DNA from: Nitrospirota bacterium | Lineage (GTDB): Bacteria > Nitrospirota > Thermodesulfovibrionia > SZUA-242 | Length of the DNA: 35,999 nt | Direction: 5' to 3' | NCBI GenBank assembly: GCA_027021335.1 | Contig: JALUUO010000072.1 | Coordinates: forward strand, 1 to 35,999 | Shown here: positions 17,954-27,052 of the stretch, in pieces | Layout of the letters: each line of letters opens with the position of its first letter | Numbering within the stretch: the first letter of the stretch is position 1 | Made by a program: the position numbers and the translations under genes | Notes under the pieces: generated by a model | Told to the model about the DNA's origin: nothing | The model's input: only the letters and a program-made list of their open reading frames with translations | Databases searched by the model: none

Positions 17954-19771
17954 ATGCAGAAGAGCCTGGTCAGTTTCCTTAAGGAAAATGAGTTGTTCAG
18001 TAGTTGTCGCTTCAGTGACGATGATCTGGAGTTGTTTGCGTATCAGGTGGAGAAGCGTTTTCTCGCAGAGTACCTGGGCGGCATTGTTGTAGAGATAGAA
18101 GATGTAATGAGCATAAGCCCGTCGCTTAGCTGGAGGGAGATACTGGAGACCGGTGCTGAAAAGATTGTCAAACACCTTGGGGCTGATGCTGCCTCAATTC
18201 GTTTACACGATCCTGAAACAGGCGAGATGGTCTCTTTTGGTTCTTTTCGGTTTCATGATTATACACGTATTCCAAGCATTCCCCTGAATGATTCCATTGC
18301 CGGAGAAGTGGTTCAAAGCGGTAAGAGTTACAAGGTTCCGGACATAATGGCAGAGCCTCTCTACCGGGACAAGGATGTTGTGCATAAGCTTGGGCTGAAT
18401 TCTCTGATCGCGGTTCCCATCTACATACCCAGATTTCTTGAGACCGAGCCGGAGATTCGTGGAGCGTTGCAGATTTATTACCGGGAGAAAGACCGACGCT
18501 TTGATCCTCTTGAAGTGACACATGCTGAAGTTTTAGCCCGTAGAATAAGCCATGTTGTGGCGCGAAAGAGAATAATCGATCTTTCACAGCTGAATCTTCA
18601 GAAAGAAAAACTGGTTGAGAAGATTTTCCTTAAACTCAGCAACCGTGAAGGCATAAAGCTGAGGGACCTTTTTAAGCTCATGGTACCTGAGCTGGTCAAT
18701 ATAATTGAGATCCAGAGCTGCGCTTTGTTCTCCCTGTCGCAGGACAGGAAAACCGCGTGGCTCGAGATAAGCTACCCTACAGAGCAGGCCCAGGGTAAAA
18801 TCGGTCATGTTTTCCGGGTGTCTGAACACCCCTACATGACTGCGCTTCTTAAAAACAGTCAAGAAAAGGTTGACACAGAGACCGAACGGATAGGTCCCTC
18901 TTACGTGCTTATAAAAGACCCTGAAAAAAGTGAGCTGTCAAATGAAGCCCTAGTCTCTTATATGCGCAAAAAAAAGCTTAATTCGGTTCTGCTTATTCCC
19001 CTTAAAGGGCGTGCCGAGGTGCGCTATTTCATGGTTTTTTATACAGCCGACATCAGGCAGGAGTTTACAGGGGCCGAGATTGATCTGCTTACGTTCTTTG
19101 CCAAAGAGGTTATGAAAGCCCTTCGTATGGAACGTCTTGACGACATACTTCATGACCTGAAAAATCCGGCGATAGCTATAGGCGGTTTTGCAAGGAGGGC
19201 ACGGAAGCTTCTTGACAAAAATGATCTGGAATCTGTTCGCGATAAGATACGTGAGGCCCTGGACATTGTGGTGGAAGAGACCGACAGAATACAGAACCTA
19301 TCCACAAGCGCGGTGATCGAGGGGCGTGAACGGCCTGTAAATGTGGGTGAGACATTAAAACGGCGTTTCAGGCTTAATGCCGAAGCCGTAAAGCGGCAGG
19401 GAAGAACCGGAATACAAGCCGAATTGCAGGATGTTGAGGAAGGACTGTTTATCTACTGCGTGCCTTTTGAGTTAGAGCGCGTTTTTGATAACCTTCTTAT
19501 GAACGCTGTCCAGGCCGTACCTGGTGAAGGCGGCTTTTTACGTGCTAAATGCTTCAAGCACAACAATAGTTATGTTAATGTCGAGATTATAAATACAGGA
19601 TTTATAGATGAGCAGCAGATTCGTAGAATACGTTCTGGTGAAGTGGCGGGCAGAGGGTTGAACATAGTATTTCGTTTTGTTGAGTCCTTGGCGGGAAATC
19701 TTGATATATCTAACGATGGATCACAAACTACTTTTACCGTCAGCCTGCCTATTTGCGCGGAGTGCAGTTAA
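17954..19771 (+). CDS. Soluble sensor histidine kinase with two GAF domains
   Basis: A 605-residue cytoplasmic kinase with no membrane segment. A helical N-terminus is followed by a GAF domain (about 60-200), a second GAF-like domain (about 225-390), a dimerisation segment with the phospho-accepting H400 (ILHDLKNPAIAIGGF), and an ATPase domain with an N-box near 509-520 (FDNLLMNAVQAV) and a G2-like GRGLNIV near 566. The G1 Asp is replaced by Asn (N547-T-G), a variant also seen in active kinases. No ribosome site is visible before ATG 17954, and a small hairpin lies just upstream. No response regulator is adjacent; the signal is unknown. Confidence 0.88.
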   Translation: MQKSLVSFLKENELFSSCRFSDDDLELFAYQVEKRFLAEYLGGIVVEIEDVMSISPSLSWREILETGAEKIVKHLGADAASIRLHDPETGEMVSFGSFRFHDYTRIPSIPLNDSIAGEVVQSGKSYKVPDIMAEPLYRDKDVVHKLGLNSLIAVPIYIPRFLETEPEIRGALQIYYREKDRRFDPLEVTHAEVLARRISHVVARKRIIDLSQLNLQKEKLVEKIFLKLSNREGIKLRDLFKLMVPELVNIIEIQSCALFSLSQDRKTAWLEISYPTEQAQGKIGHVFRVSEHPYMTALLKNSQEKVDTETERIGPSYVLIKDPEKSELSNEALVSYMRKKKLNSVLLIPLKGRAEVRYFMVFYTADIRQEFTGAEIDLLTFFAKEVMKALRMERLDDILHDLKNPAIAIGGFARRARKLLDKNDLESVRDKIREALDIVVEETDRIQNLSTSAVIEGRERPVNVGETLKRRFRLNAEAVKRQGRTGIQAELQDVEEGLFIYCVPFELERVFDNLLMNAVQAVPGEGGFLRAKCFKHNNSYVNVEIINTGFIDEQQIRRIRSGEVAGRGLNIVFRFVESLAGNLDISNDGSQTTFTVSLPICAECS

Positions 19772-19835
19772 TTCAAGGCCGTATCTTCCTTGTTCGAGGA
19801 AAACTAAATTTTTTATAAAAAACAGAGGAGAAAAC

Positions 19836-20765
19836 ATGTTAAGACCAGAAGAAATACCGGCGCACATCGGATTAAGAAGAACGGTAATGGATGAAACAAC
19901 CCCAACTCCGGCTGATAAAAATCTAAAACATCCGGCAGAAAAGGCCCCCAGGGTTTTTGCAGATACCGGTACTATAGACGAAATCCGGCCTCTGCTTGAT
20001 GCGGGTATTATCGATGGTGTGACAACAAACCCAACTCTTTTAAAAAGGGCCGGAGCTTCCTCTTGGGATATGGCCAAGAAGATGATGAAGGACATCGTGA
20101 AACTTCTGGATCCGTATCCGGTTTCCCTGGAGCTAATAGAGCTGACAAAGGATAAGATGATTATACAGGCAGAGGAACTCGCCTCTTATGGTTCTAATGT
20201 TGTAATAAAAGTGCCTGTCGGAGGCTATCAGGCTGTAGACTCTTCTTTTGACAAACATACCGGGCTGAAGGTGCTTAATGTTCTGTGGAAAAAGAATATC
20301 AAAACAAATGCCACGCTTATATTCAACAGTGCGCAGGCATTGTGGGCGGCTCGTGCCGGCGCCACATATGTTTCGCCTTTTTTAGGAAGATTGGCTGATT
20401 ACCTTTATAAACATGATGAGGTGGAAATGCCTGTTGGCAACTCGCTTTACTATATGGAGGATCACAGGGGAAAAAAAGAAAATACCAAGGTTCATAACAC
20501 CGCATACGTAGCAGCAGGCGGAGCAAGGAAAAATGCAGGAATCAGACTGATTCATGAAATATCCGTGATTTTCAGTAACTATGAAATTAAGACGGAAATT
20601 CTGGCGGCATCTTTCAGGAATGATGTCCAGGTTCAGGAGAGCCTGCTTTGCGGGGCTGATATATTAACTGTACCTGCCCCCATTTTGATGAGAGTGGCGG
20701 ATCATCCCCTGACCGAAGAGGGATTCAAAGCATTCAATGAGGACAGCAAGGCATTCGAAAAATAG
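19836..20765 (+). CDS. Transaldolase-family protein (TalC/F6P-aldolase-like, enlarged)
   Basis: A 309-residue protein whose core matches the small transaldolases: FADTGTIDEIRPLLDAG, GVTTNPTLL (62-69), the Schiff-base lysine K125 in VVIKVPVGG, and TNATLIFNSAQALWAARAGA near 157. It differs from the usual ~215-residue TalC by an N-terminal extension of about 38 residues and an insertion of about 45 residues between LADYL (186-190) and NAGIRLIHEI. The reading frame extends upstream into the kinase gene, but GAGGAG before ATG 19836 marks the start. It acts in pentose-phosphate carbon exchange or fructose-6-phosphate cleavage; the exact reaction is uncertain. It follows the kinase by 64 bp. Confidence 0.85.
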   Translation: MLRPEEIPAHIGLRRTVMDETTPTPADKNLKHPAEKAPRVFADTGTIDEIRPLLDAGIIDGVTTNPTLLKRAGASSWDMAKKMMKDIVKLLDPYPVSLELIELTKDKMIIQAEELASYGSNVVIKVPVGGYQAVDSSFDKHTGLKVLNVLWKKNIKTNATLIFNSAQALWAARAGATYVSPFLGRLADYLYKHDEVEMPVGNSLYYMEDHRGKKENTKVHNTAYVAAGGARKNAGIRLIHEISVIFSNYEIKTEILAASFRNDVQVQESLLCGADILTVPAPILMRVADHPLTEEGFKAFNEDSKAFEK

Positions 20766-20796
20766 ATAAATACAGGTGGCTAAATGCTGTATGCAA

Positions 20797-20831
20797 AGTG
20801 GTGGAATAAGGAATTTGGAACCACTGTTTTT
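20797..20831 (+). terminator. Probable intrinsic terminator after the transaldolase gene
   Basis: AGTGGT (20797-20802) pairs with ACCACT (20820-20825), followed one base later by TTTTT (20827-20831). The stem is short and the loop long (17 nt), so strength is uncertain. A second, longer stem with one mismatch follows at 20832-20860 (ACTGCTTAAA with TTTTAGCAGT). The pair lies between convergent transaldolase and menB genes. Confidence 0.5.
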
Positions 20832-20895
20832 ACTGCTTAAAGCTACCTTGTTTTAGCAGTTGTTGTAAATTTTTCAACTTTTTGTAGGTGGTTTT

Positions 20896-21729
20896 TCAGG
20901 GCCTTTTGGGAAACCGTGAAAAATCCGGTTTCCTTTTTTCCAGGAAGGCATCCCGGCCTTCCCGGCCTTCTTCGCTCATGTAAAAAAGCATAGTAGCGTT
21001 GCCGGCAAGTTCCTGAAGACCGGCCTGTCCATCGCAGTCGGCATTGAATGCCGCTTTAAGACACCGGAGAGCGATAGGTGAGTTCTCTAGAATCTCACGG
21101 CACCATTTAATTGTTTCCTCTTCTAGCTTTTCATAGGGAACCACTTTATTAACAAGGCCCATCTTAAGTGCCTCGTCAGCATTGTATTTGCGGCAGAGAA
21201 ACCAAATTTCCCTTGCCCTTTTCTGTCCGACTATTCGGGCCATGTATGTGGCTCCGTAGCCGGCATCAAAGGACCCGACACGTGGTCCTACTTGGCCGAA
21301 AACGGCATTATCGGCCGCAATGGTAATATCGCATAAAATATGTAGAACATGCCCTCCGCCAAGCGCATATCCGGAGACCATTGCGATGACCGGTTTAGGG
21401 CATGTGCGCAGCTGGCGCTGAAAATCCAGGAAATTAAGACGGTTTTTATCGTTAGCTTTATGGTCTTTGTAGCCTGCATCGCCTCGAACCTTCTGGTCCG
21501 CGCCGGAACAAAAGGCCTTCCCCCCTTCACCGGTTAAAATAATGACCCCAATACTTTCGTCATCTCTCGCATTATCCAGGGCTGTTGACATCTCTTTAAT
21601 TGTCCATGGGCGAAATGCGTTATGAACCTCAGGACGGTTAATGGAAATTTTGGCGATACCCTTGCTTTTTAGGTACTTTATATCCGTAAGTTTATCCGCA
21701 AACTCTTTTTCTTCGGTCCAGTTCACCAT
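20896..21729 (-). CDS. menB: 1,4-dihydroxy-2-naphthoyl-CoA synthase MenB
   Basis: A 277-residue crotonase-fold enzyme that cyclises o-succinylbenzoyl-CoA in menaquinone synthesis. The recognisable pieces are [17 protein letters not shown], the oxyanion-hole segments AFCSGADQK and [11 protein letters not shown], and the MenB-specific [15 protein letters not shown] and [11 protein letters not shown]. The C-terminal [14 protein letters not shown] is also typical. ATG 21727-21729 with AAGGAG six bases upstream is preferred over the adjacent TTG. No other men gene is near, so the pathway must be scattered. Indicates a menaquinone-using respiratory or anaerobic chain. Confidence 0.94.
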   Translation of the reverse strand: MVNWTEEKEFADKLTDIKYLKSKGIAKISINRPEVHNAFRPWTIKEMSTALDNARDDESIGVIILTGEGGKAFCSGADQKVRGDAGYKDHKANDKNRLNFLDFQRQLRTCPKPVIAMVSGYALGGGHVLHILCDITIAADNAVFGQVGPRVGSFDAGYGATYMARIVGQKRAREIWFLCRKYNADEALKMGLVNKVVPYEKLEEETIKWCREILENSPIALRCLKAAFNADCDGQAGLQELAGNATMLFYMSEEGREGRDAFLEKRKPDFSRFPKRP

Positions 21730-21783
21730 CAATAACTCCTTGTAGTATATTAATCTTGCTGTGGCTCAAGACCGGTTTTAGTG

Positions 21784-21817
21784 CCAGCTCGCGCTGCCCA
21801 GGGAGGTCAGCAGCTGG
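21784..21817. other. Inverted repeat between menB and the hemerythrin chemoreceptor gene
   Basis: CCAGCT (21784-21789) pairs with AGCTGG (21812-21817), and inside it GCTG (21793-21796) pairs with CAGC (21808-21811), leaving a 3-nt bulge and an 11-nt loop. It begins 11 bp past the chemoreceptor stop on the minus strand. There is no T-run, so it may end or protect that transcript rather than act as an intrinsic terminator. Confidence 0.4.
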
Positions 21818-21827
21818 TCTGGTCTGG

Positions 21828-23441
21828 TTATGACACCGGCAGCATAGCGGCAGGCGGCGCGCTTAGATCCGAAGACTGGTTGCTATTATGAGCTAGTCCA
21901 GCTATTTCGTGTCCATATTTTGTGTCCTGAGCCTTAATGTGACCTATCAGCCAGTCTTTCAGGAAAAGCATTAATTTTGTGGCAACCACCACGCTTTGTG
22001 TTTTATCATACTCGCTTTTCAGGGCGACTGCATCAGCCAGTAATTTTTCATGAATTTTCTTATGTTTGTCAAAATCAGAGAAGTGGTTTTTTTTCAGTAA
22101 TTTTTCCTCTTCAGCCAGGTGGAAGACCGCATACTCCATAATCTCATTAATAACGGCTTTAACCTGTTTTGAAGGTTCTTCATTCTTCATAACCACATAA
22201 AGCTTATTGATTATATCAAACAAACGGCTGTGCTGTTCGTTCATTATGTCTATGCCGACGTCAAAATCCTCGGTAAATTCAAAAATCTTGTTTTCAGGCA
22301 GCTGTTTAATCGAAACGCCCCGCTTGGATTTCACATTTTCCAATACGCTGTTTTTTATTTTCAAGTAGCTGGCCGTATCATTAAGAGCGCTGGCTTTAGA
22401 AGAGAGCTGGAAAGCGGTAGATGATACTTTTTCAGCTACACTTGCGTTGGATTGAGCCGACTTATCAAGGGCTTGCACAGCCTCATTTATCTGGTTGATA
22501 CCGAGCTGCTGTTCCTGGCTGGCTGCTGTAATCTCATTTACCAGCTCTGAAGTCCGGCGAATATTGGGAACCAGGTCTTTTATCAAATCCGCAGCTTTAT
22601 TGGCTATTGTAAGACTTGAACTGGAAAGCTGACCGATTTGCAGTGCAGATGCCTGGCTCTTTTCTGCCAACCTCCTGACCTCAGTGGCGACCACGGCAAA
22701 TCCTTTTCCGGCGTTGCCCGCCCTGGCGGCTTCAATAGCCGCGTTTAACGCCAGCAGGTTGGTTTGCCTTGATATCTCTTCTATAATCGAGATTTTTTGG
22801 GCAATCTGGTTCATGGCTTTAAGGGTTTCAGCTACGGCATCTCCACTGCTGGCCGAGTTTTTAGCCGAGTTATTGGCAATATTTTCCGTCTCCATCAGGT
22901 TGGTTGCATTTTGAGCAATCGTTGCGGAAATCTCTTCCGTTGAGGAAGAGAGTTCCTCTGAAGAAGATGCCTGTAGTGAGGCCTGAGTTGTCATTTTGTT
23001 GGAAGCCTGGCCTAATTCCAGGCTGTTGTTCAGTGTGCTTTCTGCTAGAATTTTTATCTCTGCCGCGATTTCAGAAGTTTTTTCGGCCATAATATTCATA
23101 CTGCCATACAACTCACCTATTTCATCTGTTCTCCCGGTTTCGAACTTGACATTCAGGTCTCCAGAAGCCATTAGGCTGACCTTATTGGTTAAGGTTTTTA
23201 GTGGCCGGGTCATGCTATATACTGTCATCCAGTAGAGCGCGATGCAGAATAAGACTCCGACAACCGCCATACTGAAGATCAGGTTGGCGGTGCTTACAGT
23301 ATAAATATTATCAAACAATACTTCATTTGATTGCTTTATTTTATTTAGTCGTTGCACAGTAATGACGGCCATTGTTAAAATTAAAATTGCCATGCTCAAA
23401 AATCCCATGCCTAGCTTTGTCTTAATTGTTAATGATTTCAT
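21828..23441 (-). CDS. Methyl-accepting chemotaxis protein with C-terminal hemerythrin domain
   Basis: A 537-residue chemoreceptor. Two membrane segments (about 11-30 and 54-75) enclose only some 23 periplasmic residues, so there is no external sensor domain. HAMP follows (76-128), then the signalling hairpin with [18 protein letters not shown] (225-242). Residues about 390-515 are a bacteriohemerythrin with all seven di-iron ligands: H404, H441, E445, H460, H464, H501 and D506. It probably senses oxygen (or NO) in the cytoplasm and drives aerotaxis, like DcrH. A G-rich ribosome site precedes ATG 23441. No CheR-docking pentapeptide is visible at the Ala/Pro/Ser-rich C-terminus. Confidence 0.95.
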   Translation of the reverse strand: MKSLTIKTKLGMGFLSMAILILTMAVITVQRLNKIKQSNEVLFDNIYTVSTANLIFSMAVVGVLFCIALYWMTVYSMTRPLKTLTNKVSLMASGDLNVKFETGRTDEIGELYGSMNIMAEKTSEIAAEIKILAESTLNNSLELGQASNKMTTQASLQASSSEELSSSTEEISATIAQNATNLMETENIANNSAKNSASSGDAVAETLKAMNQIAQKISIIEEISRQTNLLALNAAIEAARAGNAGKGFAVVATEVRRLAEKSQASALQIGQLSSSSLTIANKAADLIKDLVPNIRRTSELVNEITAASQEQQLGINQINEAVQALDKSAQSNASVAEKVSSTAFQLSSKASALNDTASYLKIKNSVLENVKSKRGVSIKQLPENKIFEFTEDFDVGIDIMNEQHSRLFDIINKLYVVMKNEEPSKQVKAVINEIMEYAVFHLAEEEKLLKKNHFSDFDKHKKIHEKLLADAVALKSEYDKTQSVVVATKLMLFLKDWLIGHIKAQDTKYGHEIAGLAHNSNQSSDLSAPPAAMLPVS

Positions 23442-23838
23442 GGAGATTGCCCCCTCTTGGTAAACATTTTGTTGAAGTTGTTAAGCACCTTAAAACAGTT
23501 AAGTGGAACTCAAAAAAAGACTCATCATATTAAGTTCACTTTGAACGAATTTTTTAAATAATTTTTTAAATAATTTTTTAATACATCGGTACCCTTGACT
23601 CACTTCTTTAACAAATTATACGGCTGTTTTAGAGTGGGTAGCGAACCAGGTTTTTGTAATGACCATACAATACCTCTATTAACCATTCGTCAGTTTTTAC
23701 TCTTTGGTGTCGGTTGACGGAAAAAGACAAAAAATTACAGGATGTTTATACTCAGGTATCTAAAGAAACGGTAAACCTGTTTTACAAAGGGTTTAAACTA
23801 AAGGATGCAGCGTACTTCTATTTAAGTATTTTAAAGAT
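23442..23838. promoter_or_regulatory. 397-bp divergent intergenic region, with 12-bp A/T repeats
   Basis: The region separates the hemerythrin chemoreceptor (minus) from the SulP gene (plus). Its main feature is a 12-bp unit ATTTTTTAAATA repeated at 23549-23560 and 23561-23572, with a partial third copy to 23582. I found no consensus promoter, no sigma28 or sigma54 motif, and no convincing small gene. Confidence 0.5.
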
Positions 23839-25488
23839 ATGAAATCTTTTATCCCTCATGGCCTTCACACAGGTAACATACGCGGCGATATATATGGTGG
23901 TCTTACCGCAGCAGTAGTTGCTCTACCGCTGGCAATGGCCTTTGGTGTGGCTTCAGGAGCCGGTCCTGTAGCCGGTCTTTACGGTGCGATATTTGTGGGC
24001 CTATTTGCTTCGCTGTTTGGTGGTACCCCAAGTCAGATATCCGGACCTACTGGTCCTATGACCGTGGTGATGACAGGTATATTAGTGCAGTTTACTGCTG
24101 CCGACCCTGTAAATGGTGCGGCCATGGCCTTTACTGTTGTGATTATGGGAGGTTTTTTTTTGATAGCTTTTGGGCTTCTTGGACTGGGACGCTATATCAG
24201 CCTTGTTCCGAATCCCGTAATCTCCGGCTTCATGAGCGGTATAGGTGTGATAATAATTCTGCTTCAGATAGGCCCGTTACTTGGTCACAAAGCAACAGGA
24301 AGCCCACTTGAGTCGCTAAGAATGCTGCCTGAAATGATGAGTGATATCAACCCTTATTCAGTCAGCCTTGGACTCTTTACCATTATTATCGTCTATCTGC
24401 TCCCAAATCGGATAAACAGTATAATACCTGCTCCCCTTCTGGCACTTTTTACAGGCACAGCCGCGCTTGTTTTTTTTCTTCCGGAGGGCTCTGTAACCAC
24501 TATAGGAGAAATCCCTTCAAGCGTCCCTATGCCTAAGATGCCTGCTTTCAGTCTCAGCATGTTTCCAAGCATGGTGAAATATGCGTTGATTCTTGCTGTT
24601 CTTGGAAGCATAGATTCCCTCTTGACCTCCCTTGTGGCGGATAATGTTACCAGAACTCGCCATGACTCTAATCTTGAGCTTATCGGACAAGGGATGGGCA
24701 ATATTGTGGCCGGTATATTCGGTGGTCTGCCCGGGGCAGGCGCCACAATGCGCACTGTTGTAAACATTAAGGCCGGCGGAAGCACCCCGATAGCAGGGGC
24801 TCTGCATGCTTTGGTTCTTCTTGCCGTTGTTGTGGGTGCAGGAAAGTACGCAAAGTATATTCCACATGTGGTTCTTACAGGCATATTAATAAAAGTGGGA
24901 ACTGATATTATCGACTGGGGCTTTTTCAGGCGCTTGCACCAGACAACGCGTACCGCGGTTTTATTGATGTTTACCGTTTTGTTTATAACTGTTTTTGTGG
25001 ACCTTATAACTTCGGTTGCAGTCGGGTTGATTGTGGCAAGTCTACTACTTGTGCAGCGCATGGCTAATTTGCAGTTAAAGAGCATACAGATCTTTACAGA
25101 ACCCGACGATGAATCACCGCTTTGCGAAGAAGCCATGGCTATACTAAAGGCTGCGAAAGGCAGAATACTGCTCTATCACCTGAGTGGACCGCTGAGCTTT
25201 GGTGCGGCAAAGGATATGGCGCAACGGGTAACCATGATTGAGGGATACAAGGTAATGATTCTCGATATGTCGGATGTTACAACCATTGATTTTACGACAT
25301 CAGTTTCAATAGAGGAGATGATAATCAGCGCTCATGCCGTTGGGAGGTACGTTTTGCTCTCCGGCACTCAGCCTGCTGTCAGGGAGATGCTTGTCCGCCG
25401 GGGGATCTTAAAACTGCTGGGCGATGGGAATGATTTTCCACGCAGGCTCTATGCTTTTAGAAAGGCGGCAGAGCTTCTGGGTATTTGA
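23839..25488 (+). CDS. SulP-family anion permease with STAS domain
   Basis: A 549-residue inner-membrane transporter. Roughly residues 15-410 contain the multi-span SulP core, with GGLTAAVVALPLAMAFGVASG near the start and the conserved GTPSQISGPTGPMTV near residue 62. Residues about 435-545 form a cytoplasmic STAS domain (ILDMSDVTTIDFTTSVSIEEM). Family members import sulfate, bicarbonate or other anions, often with Na+ or H+; the substrate here is unknown. No ribosome site is visible before ATG 23839, which lies two bases after a T/A-rich stretch. It is transcribed away from the chemoreceptor and stands alone. Confidence 0.92.
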   Translation: MKSFIPHGLHTGNIRGDIYGGLTAAVVALPLAMAFGVASGAGPVAGLYGAIFVGLFASLFGGTPSQISGPTGPMTVVMTGILVQFTAADPVNGAAMAFTVVIMGGFFLIAFGLLGLGRYISLVPNPVISGFMSGIGVIIILLQIGPLLGHKATGSPLESLRMLPEMMSDINPYSVSLGLFTIIIVYLLPNRINSIIPAPLLALFTGTAALVFFLPEGSVTTIGEIPSSVPMPKMPAFSLSMFPSMVKYALILAVLGSIDSLLTSLVADNVTRTRHDSNLELIGQGMGNIVAGIFGGLPGAGATMRTVVNIKAGGSTPIAGALHALVLLAVVVGAGKYAKYIPHVVLTGILIKVGTDIIDWGFFRRLHQTTRTAVLLMFTVLFITVFVDLITSVAVGLIVASLLLVQRMANLQLKSIQIFTEPDDESPLCEEAMAILKAAKGRILLYHLSGPLSFGAAKDMAQRVTMIEGYKVMILDMSDVTTIDFTTSVSIEEMIISAHAVGRYVLLSGTQPAVREMLVRRGILKLLGDGNDFPRRLYAFRKAAELLGI

Positions 25489-25609
25489 ATGTTTTTTTAA
25501 GAACAATACTTTTAAGACAGGAAAATAGATTTGTTTCACAAGTCACAAGTTGAGTGATTTACGTAAATTTACACGAACCTCTAAACACCGTGATGGCTTG
25601 GATTAGAGC

Positions 25610-25639
25610 TTGACAATATTTAATTAAAGACCATATAAT
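25610..25639 (+). promoter_or_regulatory. Consensus sigma70 promoter of trxA
   Basis: TTGACA (25610-25615) and TATAAT (25634-25639), both perfect hexamers, are 18 bp apart. Transcription should start near 25646, followed by GGAGG (25660-25664) and the trxA ATG at 25672. It implies strong constitutive expression. A perfect 12-bp palindrome, ATTTACGTAAAT, lies at 25557-25568, 41 bp before the -35. Confidence 0.85.
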
Positions 25640-25671
25640 TTGGGTCTAAATTACTGACCGGAGGAAGTGTT

Positions 25672-26001
25672 ATGGCAGGGGATGTTAAAAATGTAACTTC
25701 AGCAGAGTGGGATAATGAGGTGTTAAACGCGAAGGGCTTGGTTATGGTTGATTTTTGGGCGACCTGGTGCGGTCCCTGCAGAATGGTGGCTCCGGTTGTC
25801 GAAAAGCTTGCCGGCGAATATGATGGCAGAGTTAAGGTCCTGAAGTTGAACACTGATGAGAACCCTGATATTGCCAGCAAACAAGGAATAATGGGTATTC
25901 CTACTCTTATGTTTTTTAAGGATGGTAATAAAGTTGACCAAGTGGTGGGGGCGGTTCCAGAAGGATCGTTGAGGTCGAAATTGGACGCGCTTCTGGGATA
26001 A
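25672..26001 (+). CDS. trxA: Thioredoxin
   Basis: A 109-residue cytoplasmic thioredoxin of standard length with the active site W-C33-G-P-C36 in FWATWCGPCRM and the cis-proline segment GIPTLMFFKDG. It reduces protein disulfides and is recharged by the thioredoxin reductase encoded 42 bp downstream. It has a near-perfect promoter and a GGAGG ribosome site, so it should be abundant. Confidence 0.97.
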   Translation: MAGDVKNVTSAEWDNEVLNAKGLVMVDFWATWCGPCRMVAPVVEKLAGEYDGRVKVLKLNTDENPDIASKQGIMGIPTLMFFKDGNKVDQVVGAVPEGSLRSKLDALLG

Positions 26002-26043
26002 TTCCTGGACAATCACAGCTATTCGAATTTTGTTTCTGGTTTT

Positions 26044-26979
26044 GTGCAGATATCTTACGATGTAGTTATAATAGGGGGAGGCCCTGCCGGGCTTACGGCA
26101 GGGCTTTATTTGTCTAGAGCTGGAGTAAAGACGCTGCTTGTGGAAAAAGCAATCCCGGGCGGACAGATGAGCCTTACTTACCAGGTCGACAATTATCCAG
26201 GCTTTGATCTTATCTCCGGAGCAGAACTCTCTCGTAAAATGGAAGAGCACGCAAAAAAGTTCGGTCTGGAGATACAGACCGGAAATGTTTTAAGTGTTGA
26301 TTTTTCCTCAGTGATAAAGAAGCTTAACCTGTACGGTGGACAAACGCTCACATCTAAGGCGGTAATTATTTCAACCGGTACATCTCCTAAACTTTTAGGT
26401 GTCGGCGGGGAAAAAGAGTACAGAGGAATGGGTGTTTCGTACTGTGCCACCTGTGACGGCCCTTTTTTCAGGGGCGCTGATGTTGTGGTTGTAGGCGGTG
26501 GAGACGCGGCATTGGAAGAAGGGTTGTTTCTGATGAAGTATGTAAAGTCTGTAACGTTAATACACCGGCGTGATACTTTTAGTGCACAGAAAATAATCGT
26601 TGACAGAGTCGTTTCCAATACGGGTATAAAGATGATGTTGAATACGGTTGTTAGCAATATTGAAGGAGATGGGAACAGGGTTACCGGTGTCGTGGTTCGG
26701 AACGTGGAGACAGGTAAAGAAGAGCATGTTGCGGCAGCAGGTGTTTTCATCTATATAGGCGCCAATCCTGCGACAGGTTTTTTGGAGGGGGCGGTTAAAC
26801 TGGACGAAAGCGGTTATATTATTGCTGACGAGCTTATGCGCACGTCGGTTGAGGGTGTTTTTGCGGTTGGTGATGTAAGAGCAACTTCGTTAAGGCAGAT
26901 TATCACAGCAGCCAGCGATGGCGCGGTTGCTGCTGTTAGCGCGGAGCGATACATACAGATTGGCACAGCGTATGCTTGA
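26044..26979 (+). CDS. trxB: Thioredoxin reductase (NADPH/FAD)
   Basis: A 311-residue flavoprotein. The FAD-binding GGGPAGLTAG is at residues 11-20, the redox pair C134-A-T-C137 in SYCATCDGPFF, the NADPH-binding GGGDAALEEG at 151-160, and the C-terminal FAD segment VFAVGDVRATSLRQI near 277. It transfers electrons from NADPH (or another donor) to thioredoxin. The start is GTG 26044, chosen because it gives the normal N-terminus just before the FAD motif; no clear ribosome site is seen. It forms an operon with trxA. Confidence 0.96.
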   Translation: MQISYDVVIIGGGPAGLTAGLYLSRAGVKTLLVEKAIPGGQMSLTYQVDNYPGFDLISGAELSRKMEEHAKKFGLEIQTGNVLSVDFSSVIKKLNLYGGQTLTSKAVIISTGTSPKLLGVGGEKEYRGMGVSYCATCDGPFFRGADVVVVGGGDAALEEGLFLMKYVKSVTLIHRRDTFSAQKIIVDRVVSNTGIKMMLNTVVSNIEGDGNRVTGVVVRNVETGKEEHVAAAGVFIYIGANPATGFLEGAVKLDESGYIIADELMRTSVEGVFAVGDVRATSLRQIITAASDGAVAAVSAERYIQIGTAYA

Positions 26980-27052
26980 GAGTAATGCAGAGAGCGTATG
27001 GTTCAGATGTGATCGGAGGATTGATTAAGCACTATTGCTTTAAAATTATTTT

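Noticed and set aside
19677-19835. N-terminal extension of the transaldolase overlapping the kinase gene
   Set aside because: It is out-of-frame read-through of the kinase 3' end; a proper ribosome site marks ATG 19836.
23713-23841. Possible 40-codon frame starting TTG and ending just over the SulP start codon
   Set aside because: No ribosome site, no ATG, open frame probably by chance; no recognisable similarity.
24393-25136. Long antisense frame (247 codons) opposite the SulP gene
   Set aside because: It mirrors the codon bias of the strongly supported SulP gene and its translation resembles no protein; a shadow frame.
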